Positions 1 to 4,037 of a stretch of DNA of 5,800 nt are shown here, piece by piece (the stretch's first letter is position 1; each line of letters starts with the position of its first letter). Made by a program: the position numbers and the translations under genes. The DNA lies in the NCBI GenBank assembly GCA_014381165.1, contig JACMIM010000273.1, forward strand, positions 1-5,800. Direction: 5' to 3'. This stretch comes from Roseiflexaceae bacterium (GTDB lineage: Bacteria > Chloroflexota > Chloroflexia > Chloroflexales > Roseiflexaceae). Under the pieces are notes generated by a model. It worked only from the letters and a program-made list of their open reading frames with translations. It ran no database searches and was not told where the DNA came from.

Positions 1-467
1 CAGCCGGTGTAGTGAACGATCGCCTGCTGGCCTTTCTGGGCCACACGCCCGTCGCCAATCTGAAGATCGGCATACTGGAGGCCGCTGGTCGTGCTGGCGT
101 AGCTATCCACTGGCTGCGGAGCTTCTGGTGCGCCCGCCTGGATCGCCACAAGCTCGACATCGAAGTTGATTGTCGCGTTGGGCGGAATGCTGCCGCCCGC
201 GCCGCGCGCGCCATAGCCAAGTTCGGGCGGAATCACCAGCGTAGCCTTGCCGCCCTCGCGCATCATCGCGATGCCCTCGTCCCAGCCCTTGATCACCTGG
301 CCGCGCCCAAGCACAAATGCGATCGGCTCATTGCGGCTGTGCGAGCTGTCGAATACGGTGCCATTCGCGAGCGTGCCGGTGTAGTGAACCGAAACCACAT
401 CGCCGGCTTTGGGCTGCGCCCCCGTGCCTGCCTCGATCTCGATGTACTGAATCTGGGTATTCGTCAT
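1..467 (-). CDS. FKBP-type peptidyl-prolyl cis-trans isomerase, tandem-domain, 3' end cut by window edge
   Basis: The product is a prolyl isomerase that speeds proline isomerisation during protein folding. There is no signal peptide, so it is probably cytosolic. The visible 155 residues hold one whole FKBP domain (about 6-109). Residues that line the pocket in FKBP12 are present: Tyr29 (VHYTG), Phe39-Asp40 (VFDSS), Phe51, Val58-Ile59, Trp62 (GWDEG), Tyr85 (GYGARG) and Phe102 (FDVELV). A Pro/Ala-rich linker (about 110-127) follows. A second module then starts with SGLQYADLQIGDG and a second VHYTG; the last two bases allow Trp or Cys next, and Trp is usual in the family. The gene therefore encodes at least two FKBP modules. 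The ATG at 467-465 is preceded by AAAGGAAG (481-474), with 7 nt between them. It lies 16 bp after the stop of the upstream small gene, so the two are probably one operon. The reading is very secure; only the 3' extent is unknown. Confidence 0.97.
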   Translation of the reverse strand, partial: MTNTQIQYIEIEAGTGAQPKAGDVVSVHYTGTLANGTVFDSSHSRNEPIAFVLGRGQVIKGWDEGIAMMREGGKATLVIPPELGYGARGAGGSIPPNATINFDVELVAIQAGAPEAPQPVDSYASTTSGLQYADLQIGDGRVAQKGQQAIVHYTG

Positions 468-483
468 TGTATGCTTCCTTTGT

Positions 484-810
484 TTACACAAGAAACGCCG
501 GTAGCTTTTGCACCGGTACGCCTTCCGCCAACCGTTGCCACGCACCATGCTCAAAGCGCTCGACTGTGAACAAACGGCGCTGCTCGTCCTCGAGCGTAAA
601 TCGCAAGAATGGGGCCGAGCCGCTGCGCGGGGCCTGACCGGAGCGCTCGCCAATGCCGAAGCTGGCCAGCATATCGGCCACATCGGGTTCGTAGCGCCGC
701 AATACCTCGATCCGCGCCGCCCCGTCATGGCTGGCGCGAAAGCTGCTCGCATCGGCACGGACCCGGGTCGCATTGTCGATGATATTGAACTCTCGCTGTG
801 TGATCTGCAT
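484..810 (-). CDS. Unrecognised 108-residue protein upstream of the FKBP gene
   Basis: I do not recognise this family. The 108-residue product starts MQITQREFNIIDNATRV and ends in AFLV. It has no signal peptide, membrane segment or cysteine. It is strikingly Arg-rich (14 Arg, 1 Lys), and the middle alternates charged helical-looking stretches (ARIEVLRRYEPDVADML) with a Gly/Ser/Pro-rich patch (GIGERSGQAPRSGSAP). The C-terminal part (FLRFTLEDEQRRLFTVERFEHGAW) looks like beta hairpins. Support for it as a real gene is positional. A consensus extended -10 lies just upstream, AAAAGGGG (828-821) stands 10 nt before the ATG, and its TAA is followed within 16 bp by the ribosome site and start of the FKBP gene on the same strand. 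Plus-strand frames over the same bases have no such signals. Co-expression with the isomerase is inferred; no function can be given. Confidence 0.62.
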   Translation of the reverse strand: MQITQREFNIIDNATRVRADASSFRASHDGAARIEVLRRYEPDVADMLASFGIGERSGQAPRSGSAPFLRFTLEDEQRRLFTVERFEHGAWQRLAEGVPVQKLPAFLV

Positions 811-834
811 GGCCCAGCTGCCCCTTTTGGTAGG

Positions 835-843
835 AGTATAGCA
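835..843 (-). promoter_or_regulatory. Extended -10 promoter for the minus-strand pair
   Basis: Read on the minus strand, 843-835 is TGC-TATACT: an extended -10 (TGn) joined to a 5/6 match to TATAAT. No good -35 is seen at the usual distance, which is common for extended -10 promoters. The predicted start is near 828, giving a leader of about 18 nt that begins with the AAAAGGGG ribosome-site candidate of the 484-810 gene. Confidence 0.6.
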
Positions 844-882
844 GAAGTCGGCTGGAACAGCGCCACGACCCGCCTTCTCAAT

Positions 883-906
883 AGCCCGGCGCTTCAGCGC
901 CGGGTT
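883..906. repeat. Palindrome CCCGGCGC-TTCA-GCGCCGGG between divergent promoters
   Basis: A perfect 8-bp inverted repeat (885-892 with 897-904) around a TTCA loop, extended by a G-T and an A-T pair to 10 bp. On the plus strand TTTG follows, but no real T-run. It lies upstream of the recA -35 and upstream of the minus-strand -10, so neither predicted transcript contains it and an ordinary terminator role is unlikely. GC-rich palindromes of this form resemble REP sequences and the subterminal hairpins of IS200/IS605-type elements. No transposase gene is nearby, so at most this is a solo element. Confidence 0.55.
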
Positions 907-938
907 TGCCAGTTCGTTTTGGATGTGAAAATATCCAC

Positions 939-967
939 TTGTCTTTATCGAACACTCGTGCTATAAT
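939..967 (+). promoter_or_regulatory. recA promoter P1 (TTGTCT, 17 bp, TGC-TATAAT)
   Basis: The -35 TTGTCT (939-944, 4/6 match) and a perfect -10 TATAAT (962-967) are separated by exactly 17 bp, and TGC at 959-961 makes an extended -10. The predicted start is near 974, giving a recA leader of about 70 nt. This is the best promoter in the window. Confidence 0.8.
949..962. promoter_or_regulatory. Candidate LexA (SOS) operator in recA P1
   Basis: CGAAC-ACTC-GTGCT occupies the spacer between the -35 and the -10 of recA P1. The left half matches the Gram-positive LexA/DinR half-site CGAAC perfectly. The right half matches GTTCG at 3 of 5 positions, with the right 4-nt gap. A repressor bound here would block RNA polymerase directly. 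The assignment rests on position, the recA target and the half-site. The box used by this organism's LexA is not known from the sequence. Confidence 0.45.
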
Positions 968-995
968 CGCATGAATGAGATGCGCGCCTACCGCA

Positions 996-1024
996 TTGAC
1001 AAGCCTTGTACAGTATTGTAGAGT
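996..1024 (+). promoter_or_regulatory. Possible second recA promoter P2 (TTGACA, 17 bp, TAGAGT)
   Basis: A perfect -35 consensus TTGACA (996-1001) stands 17 bp before TAGAGT (1019-1024), a 4/6 match to TATAAT. Transcription would begin near 1031, inside the first recA ribosome site. A transcript from here would favour the downstream ATG at 1074 over the GTG at 1044. The weak -10 keeps confidence low. Confidence 0.35.
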
Positions 1025-1025
1025 A
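1006..1025 (+). repeat. Tandem decamers TTGTACAGTA / TTGTAGAGTA in the recA leader
   Basis: Two adjacent 10-bp units differ at one base. A third, degenerate unit beginning TTG (996-1005, TTGACAAGCC) stands immediately before them, so TTG recurs at 996, 1006 and 1016. The 10-bp period places each unit on roughly the same face of the helix, as expected for a cooperatively bound protein. It overlaps the possible P2 -10. Confidence 0.4.
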
Positions 1026-1028
1026 ACC

Positions 1029-1076
1029 TAAGGAGAAGCACGAGTGGCTACTGCAAACGGAGGATCGTCCACCATG
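1029..1076 (+). promoter_or_regulatory. Two alternative recA translation starts with their ribosome sites
   Basis: TAAGGAG (1029-1035) stands 8 nt before GTG at 1044. GGAGG (1059-1063) stands 10 nt before the in-frame ATG at 1074, which is codon 11. The ATG form (MASLPEKEKAL) aligns in length with the E. coli RecA N-terminus; the GTG form adds ten residues (MATANGGSST). Both starts are plausible and both may be used. Confidence 0.6.
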
Positions 1077-2141
1077 GCTAGCCTGCCAGAAAAAGAAAAG
1101 GCGCTGACTGCCGCCGTCAGCCAGATCGACCGCAAGTATGGCAAAGGGTCGATCATGAAGATGGGCGAGGCCAGCAACCGCTTCAATATCGAAATCATTC
1201 CCACCGGGGCGATCGCGCTTGATATTGCGCTTGGCGTCGGCGGCCTGCCGCGCGGGCGTGTGATTGAGATCTACGGTCCGGAGTCGAGCGGAAAAACCAC
1301 GCTGGCTCAGCACATCATCGCCGAGGCTCAGAAGCTGGGTGGCGTCGCGGCGTTCATCGATGCTGAACACGCCTTCGACCCAATCTATGCCCGCCGCTGT
1401 GGCGTCGATATCGACAATCTGCTGATCTCGCAGCCCGACTTTGGCGAGCAGGCGCTGGAAATCTGCGAGATGCTGGTGCGCTCGAACGCCGTCGACGTGA
1501 TCGTGATCGATTCGGTGGCCGCGCTGGTGCCGCGCGCCGAGATCGAGGGCGACATGGGCGATTCGTTGCCCGGCCTACAGGCCCGCCTGATGTCGCAGGC
1601 GCTGCGCAAGCTGTCCGGTGCGATCGCCAAATCACATACCGTGGTGATCTTTCTGAACCAGCTGCGTATGAAGATCGGCGTGATGTTCGGCTCGCCTGAG
1701 ACCACCACCGGCGGCCAGGCGCTGAAGTTCTATGCCTCGGTACGCCTAGACATTCGCCGCATTGAGACGCTAAAAAGTGGCCAGGAAGCGATCGGCTCAC
1801 GCTCGCGCGTGAAGGTGATCAAGAACAAGGTTGCCCCGCCCTTTCGCCAAGCCGAGTTCGATATCATGGCGAATGAAGGCATCTCCAAGGCCGGCAACTT
1901 GCTCGATGTCGGTGTGGAGATGGAGATCATCCGTAAGTCCGGCGCGTGGTTCTATCTTGGCGATGATCGGCTGGGCCAGGGCCGCGAGAACGCCAAGAAC
2001 TTCCTTAACGAGAACCCGGTTCTGATGGACGAGATCGAGCGCCTTATTCGCGCATCGGCCACGACCAACGCGGGCGCAGCCATTGTCGCGCCAGTCGCGG
2101 CAGCCGTTGGCGACGACGAGGACGGCTTGTTCGAGGAATAA
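1044..2141 (+). CDS. recA: Recombinase RecA
   Basis: RecA forms ATP-dependent filaments on single-stranded DNA, catalyses strand exchange in recombinational repair, and in bacteria with an SOS system stimulates LexA self-cleavage. The 365 residues match the whole family (E. coli RecA has 353). Seen here: an N-terminal oligomerisation helix (about 12-40, with KYGKGSIMKMG), Walker A GPESSGKTT (78-86), catalytic Glu108 in FIDAEHA, Walker B VIVIDS (152-157), loop L1 EIEGDMGDS (about 166-174), and the DNA-binding loop L2 region NQLRMKIGVMFGSPETTTGG (205-224) with the conserved Gln206. Next come the ALKFYASVRLDIRR signature (226-239), a C-terminal domain (about 280-335) and a short acidic tail DDEDGLFEE that damps DNA binding in the family. 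GTG at 1044 is taken for its strong TAAGGAG; the ATG at 1074 is a real alternative. A LexA-like box in the promoter suggests damage induction. No inactivating change is seen. Confidence 0.98.
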   Translation: MATANGGSSTMASLPEKEKALTAAVSQIDRKYGKGSIMKMGEASNRFNIEIIPTGAIALDIALGVGGLPRGRVIEIYGPESSGKTTLAQHIIAEAQKLGGVAAFIDAEHAFDPIYARRCGVDIDNLLISQPDFGEQALEICEMLVRSNAVDVIVIDSVAALVPRAEIEGDMGDSLPGLQARLMSQALRKLSGAIAKSHTVVIFLNQLRMKIGVMFGSPETTTGGQALKFYASVRLDIRRIETLKSGQEAIGSRSRVKVIKNKVAPPFRQAEFDIMANEGISKAGNLLDVGVEMEIIRKSGAWFYLGDDRLGQGRENAKNFLNENPVLMDEIERLIRASATTNAGAAIVAPVAAAVGDDEDGLFEE

Positions 2142-2149
2142 ATCATCGC

Positions 2150-2217
2150 GTAGGGGTGTAGCAATCGCTGTCAATACTCGCACGAGGTTGACCGTAGGGC
2201 GATTGCTGCGCCCCTAC
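2150..2217. repeat. 68-nt inverted-repeat hairpin between recA and recX
   Basis: The arms 2150-2168 and 2199-2217 (GTAGGGGTGTAGCAATCGC against GCGATTGCTGCGCCCCTAC) pair over 19 bp, with two G-U pairs and no other mismatch. Inside, GTCAA (2170-2174) pairs with TTGAC (2188-2192) and CTC (2177-2179) with GAG (2184-2186). No T-run follows, so this is not a classic intrinsic terminator. It begins 8 nt after the recA stop and ends 17 nt before the recX start. It may be a mobile palindromic repeat, an mRNA-stabilising 3' structure for recA, or a partial block that lowers recX expression. Confidence 0.8.
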
Positions 2218-2234
2218 TACGGTTCCACATAATT

Positions 2235-2891
2235 ATGTCCTCAGGTACAATCACCGCCCTGCGCGCCCAGATAAACGACCCCCAACGAATCAATCTGTTT
2301 ATCGATGGTATCTTTGCGCTCGGCATTAGCCTGAATACGCTGACCACAGCGTCGCTATTCGTTGGCAGGCAGTTGAGCGCCGAGGAAGTGGCGCAGCTTG
2401 AGGCCAGTGAAAGCGCTGATAAGGCCTTTCAAGCGGCCCTGCGCGCGCTCGAAGCCCGCCCACGCTCGGTTGCTGAGATTCGCGACAAACTGCGGCGCAA
2501 AGAGTTCGCCCCTGAAGTGATCGATCGCACCCTGCAGCGGCTTGCAGACATTGGGCTGATCGACGATGCAGCCTTCGCGCGGCGCTGGGTCGAAAATCGC
2601 CAATTGCTCAGCCCGCGTGGTAAAAACGCCCTGCGCGACGAACTGCGCCGCAAAGGCATCGATCGCGATCTCGCCGCCACCGTGCTGGCCGACGAAGACT
2701 TATTGGGCGACCAGGACGGCCAGGCTATGGCGCTCGCCCGCAGCGCGTTGCACAAGTATGCCGATGCGCCTGATAAAATGACCTTTACCAGAAAACTTGG
2801 CAGCTATCTTCAGCGCCGCGGCTACAGCTTTGATGCAATTCGCCCTGTGGTCGATACACTCTGGCAGGAGCTACGCGCCGCGCGTGAGTAG
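2235..2891 (+). CDS. recX: Regulatory protein RecX
   Basis: RecX binds RecA filaments and limits or remodels them, inhibiting RecA ATPase and co-protease activity in several bacteria. The 218-residue product has the longer RecX form with an N-terminal beta segment (about 5-50, ITALRAQINDPQRINLFIDG). Three-helix repeats follow: repeat 1 about 66-118 (ALRALEARPRSVAEIRDKLRRK and the signature GLIDDAAFARRWVENR at 107-122), repeat 2 about 125-152 (SPRGKNALRDELRRKGID), and repeat 3 about 182-212 (FTRKLGSYLQRRGYSFDAI). It follows recA on the same strand, as in many genomes, 93 bp away and separated by the hairpin. The ATG at 2235 has no Shine-Dalgarno in the preceding 17 nt, unlike every other gene here, and no better in-frame start is seen. 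Low translation relative to RecA is inferred. Identification is secure from both sequence and position. Confidence 0.93.
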   Translation: MSSGTITALRAQINDPQRINLFIDGIFALGISLNTLTTASLFVGRQLSAEEVAQLEASESADKAFQAALRALEARPRSVAEIRDKLRRKEFAPEVIDRTLQRLADIGLIDDAAFARRWVENRQLLSPRGKNALRDELRRKGIDRDLAATVLADEDLLGDQDGQAMALARSALHKYADAPDKMTFTRKLGSYLQRRGYSFDAIRPVVDTLWQELRAARE

Positions 2892-2944
2892 AGCTATCGG
2901 TTTGCAGCGGCGCAACCCCTCGAATGAAAGCTCTTTCGCGCTAA

Positions 2945-2950
2945 TTGGAG
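2945..2950 (+). promoter_or_regulatory. Ribosome binding site fixing the hydrolase start
   Basis: TTGGAG lies 6 nt before ATG 2957. An in-frame TTG at 2945 is part of this site and so is very unlikely to be the start codon. Confidence 0.8.
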
Positions 2951-2956
2951 TATTCA

Positions 2957-3625
2957 ATGCCCGATATTCAGTACCTTGGCCACAGTACCTTTCGCATTCG
3001 TGGCCGCGATGGAATTGTGCTGACCGATCCATATGACCGCTCGATTGGCCTAGATATCGGCAAGCCGACGGCGCATATCGTGACGATCAGCCACGATCAT
3101 CCTGACCACACGAATGCGGCCGCGGTCAAGCCGATGCGTGAACAGCTGTTTACGCTTGAAGGCCCTGGCGAGTACGAGATCGGCGGCATCATGATCGCTG
3201 GCGTTCGCACCTACCACGATAAGAAAAAGGGCGAAGAGCTTGGTCGCAACACCGTGTATGTCATCCATATCGACGATGTGGTGTTCTGTCACCTCGGCGA
3301 CCTTGGGCACGAGCTTTCGTCCAGCCAGCTCGATGAGATTGGCGATGTCGATGTGCTCTTTCTACCAGTCGGTGGCGGCGAGACGCTCAGCCCAGCCGAG
3401 GCGGTAGTGGTCATCAGCCAGCTTGAGCCACGTATTGTTGTGCCCATGCACTATGCGACTGATGGCCAACAAACCTTTACCAGCGAACTTGGCCGCCTCG
3501 ACGCATTTCTGCACGAGATGGCGATCAAGGAGCCTGTGTTCGAGGACAAGTTGAGCGTCACTGCTTCAAACTTGCCCGCCGAGGGCGAACAGACGAGGGT
3601 TGTCTTGATGCGCGCTTCTGCCTGA
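2957..3625 (+). CDS. Metallo-beta-lactamase-fold hydrolase (Lactamase_B_3 / COG2220 type)
   Basis: This is a metal-dependent hydrolase of unknown substrate, 222 residues, probably cytosolic because there is no signal peptide. The metal-site motif is H46-x-H48-x-D50-H51 (SHDHPDH). Further likely ligands are H87 (TYHDKKKG), D115 (HLGDLGH) and H165 (VPMHYA), so a full two-metal site looks present. The opening IQYLGHSTFRI and the TDPY motif (23-26) are typical of the compact COG2220 group that includes UlaG and the UPF0173 proteins, and lack the larger accessory domains of RNase J or glyoxalase II. It starts 65 bp after recX with no clear promoter between, so co-transcription with recA-recX is likely. 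A strong terminator follows 84 bp after its stop. A link to DNA repair is only suggested by position. The family call is confident; the reaction is not known. Confidence 0.9.
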   Translation: MPDIQYLGHSTFRIRGRDGIVLTDPYDRSIGLDIGKPTAHIVTISHDHPDHTNAAAVKPMREQLFTLEGPGEYEIGGIMIAGVRTYHDKKKGEELGRNTVYVIHIDDVVFCHLGDLGHELSSSQLDEIGDVDVLFLPVGGGETLSPAEAVVVISQLEPRIVVPMHYATDGQQTFTSELGRLDAFLHEMAIKEPVFEDKLSVTASNLPAEGEQTRVVLMRASA

Positions 3626-3627
3626 TA

Positions 3628-3636
3628 TGCTATAAT
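3628..3636 (+). promoter_or_regulatory. Extended -10 promoter just after the hydrolase stop
   Basis: TGC-TATAAT is a perfect extended -10, identical to that of recA P1. The nearest -35-like element is TTGATG (3605-3610), with a long 20-bp spacer. The predicted start is near 3643. The only things between it and the terminator at 3710 are about 70 nt containing a possible micro-ORF, so it appears to drive a short RNA rather than pyrG directly. Confidence 0.5.
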
Positions 3637-3655
3637 GCCGCGCGGAGGCAAGCGT

Positions 3656-3703
3656 GTGCTAAACCGAGATCAACAACGGCGTGTATCGCTTAATATAGAG
3701 TAG
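3656..3703 (+). CDS. Possible 15-codon micro-ORF / leader peptide
   Basis: GTG at 3656 opens a frame reading MLNRDQQRRVSLNIE and ends in TAG, 6 nt before the terminator stem. GGAGG (3644-3648) lies 7 nt upstream, the kind of spacing seen at real starts in this window. The same frame can be extended upstream to an ATG at 3635 (22 residues), but that ATG overlaps the -10 and has no ribosome site. The peptide is basic, with three Arg and two Gln in a row of six, and resembles nothing I know. It has no run of one amino acid of the kind that marks classical attenuation. It could equally be chance. Confidence 0.25.
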   Translation: MLNRDQQRRVSLNIE

Positions 3704-3709
3704 CCCGTC

Positions 3710-3745
3710 AGGGGGAGGGTGGCAACACCTTCCCCTTTGATTTTG
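3710..3745 (+). terminator. Strong intrinsic terminator with GCAA tetraloop
   Basis: A 12-bp stem (3710-3721 with 3726-3737, two G-U pairs) of GGGGAGGGTG against CACCTTCCCC is capped by a GNRA-type GCAA loop. TTTGATTTT follows (3736-3744). It ends the hydrolase unit and any short transcript beginning near 3643, and so separates recA-recX-hydrolase from pyrG. Confidence 0.85.
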
Positions 3746-3858
3746 CGTGCATTACTTTTCGATTACACCTGCACTAGTGTGTTTGGGCTTCAGAGTGCGG
3801 AAAAATGACCGGTTTTGCTTGAGCTGACAGGTATGCTTAATCGGCGCATAACTATTTA
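3746..3858. other. AT-richer spacer upstream of the pyrG promoter
   Basis: No gene is visible on either strand. It contains the 8-bp palindrome CACTAGTG (3772-3779), flanked so that ACAC (3765-3768) and GTGT (3777-3780) also mirror each other. It also contains CTGACA (3824-3829), which with CATAAC (3847-3852) at 17 bp could be a weak promoter. It is noticeably more AT-rich than the genes. This and the neighbouring entries account for the whole 412-bp gap between the hydrolase and pyrG. Confidence 0.4.
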
Positions 3859-3867
3859 TGCTATATA
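3859..3867 (+). promoter_or_regulatory. Extended -10 promoter likely to drive pyrG
   Basis: TGC-TATATA is an extended -10 with a 5/6 match to TATAAT. No convincing -35 lies 17 bp upstream. The predicted start is near 3874, giving a pyrG leader of about 160 nt. It lies beyond the strong terminator, in the place where pyrG needs a promoter. Confidence 0.5.
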
Positions 3868-3947
3868 TTTCGTTGATTTGGTAGAGTGTGATGCGGGACG
3901 TGGCTCAGGCGATGATTCAGACATACCGCAACATGCAAGGATTGTTG

Positions 3948-3987
3948 AGCAGGTCGGCTACCGAACGGGTGAGCGACCTGTTTTGTT
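3948..3987 (+). terminator. Terminator-like hairpin in the pyrG leader (possible attenuator)
   Basis: CAGGTCG (3950-3956) pairs with CGACCTG (3974-3980), and ACC (3960-3962) can pair with GGT (3968-3970) inside, leaving a small GAACG loop. TTTTGTT follows at once (3981-3987). It sits inside the predicted pyrG leader, 50 nt before the start codon, where an intrinsic terminator would act as an attenuator. No clear antiterminator pairing or PyrR-type binding loop was found. Confidence 0.5.
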
Positions 3988-4025
3988 GAGTGGTGCGGCG
4001 CGGCAGTCAGGCGGCGTGCGGCAAA

Positions 4026-4031
4026 AGGAGG
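4026..4031 (+). promoter_or_regulatory. Consensus ribosome binding site fixing the pyrG start
   Basis: AGGAGG, within AAAAGGAGGAG, lies 6 nt before ATG 4038. It rules out an in-frame start 48 nt upstream (GTG at 3990), whose extra residues do not resemble CTP synthase. Confidence 0.9.
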
Positions 4032-4037
4032 AGCGGT

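Larger units (their letters stand above)
3643..3745 (+). ncRNA. Candidate short transcript (about 100 nt) from promoter to terminator
   Basis: The interval runs from the predicted start of the TGC-TATAAT promoter to the end of a strong intrinsic terminator. Inside, AAGCG (3650-3654) can pair with CGCTT (3685-3689), enclosing CCG (3664-3666) with CGG (3677-3679), a loose hairpin. It does not match any RNA family I can recognise (not SRP RNA, 6S RNA or tRNA). It could be a small RNA, a tiny mRNA, or simply read-through sequence of the hydrolase unit. Confidence 0.28.

Noticed and set aside
12..569. Plus-strand open frame of 185 codons
   Set aside because: It runs antisense through the FKBP gene, whose protein is unmistakable, and its product resembles nothing.
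508..966. Plus-strand open frame of 152 codons
   Set aside because: It overlaps the minus-strand 108-residue gene, both promoters and the palindrome, and has no ribosome site.
2929..2940. GAAAG-CT-CTTTC mirror sequence between recX and the hydrolase
   Set aside because: The arms leave a loop of only 2 nt, the stem is short, and no T-run follows; probably chance.
3711..3722. G-rich run as a possible G-quadruplex
   Set aside because: Only two runs of three or more G plus a GG are present, and the bases are better explained as the 5' arm of a terminator stem.
3716..3729. AGGGTGGCAACACC resembles the T-box motif AGGGTGGNACCGCG
   Set aside because: The predicted leader before it is only about 70 nt, too short for a T-box Stem I and specifier; the motif sits inside a simple self-complementary terminator, and no aminoacyl-tRNA synthetase or amino-acid gene follows.
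3990..4037. Upstream extension of pyrG by 16 residues
   Set aside because: The extra residues are not CTP synthase-like, and the perfect AGGAGG lies immediately before ATG 4038.
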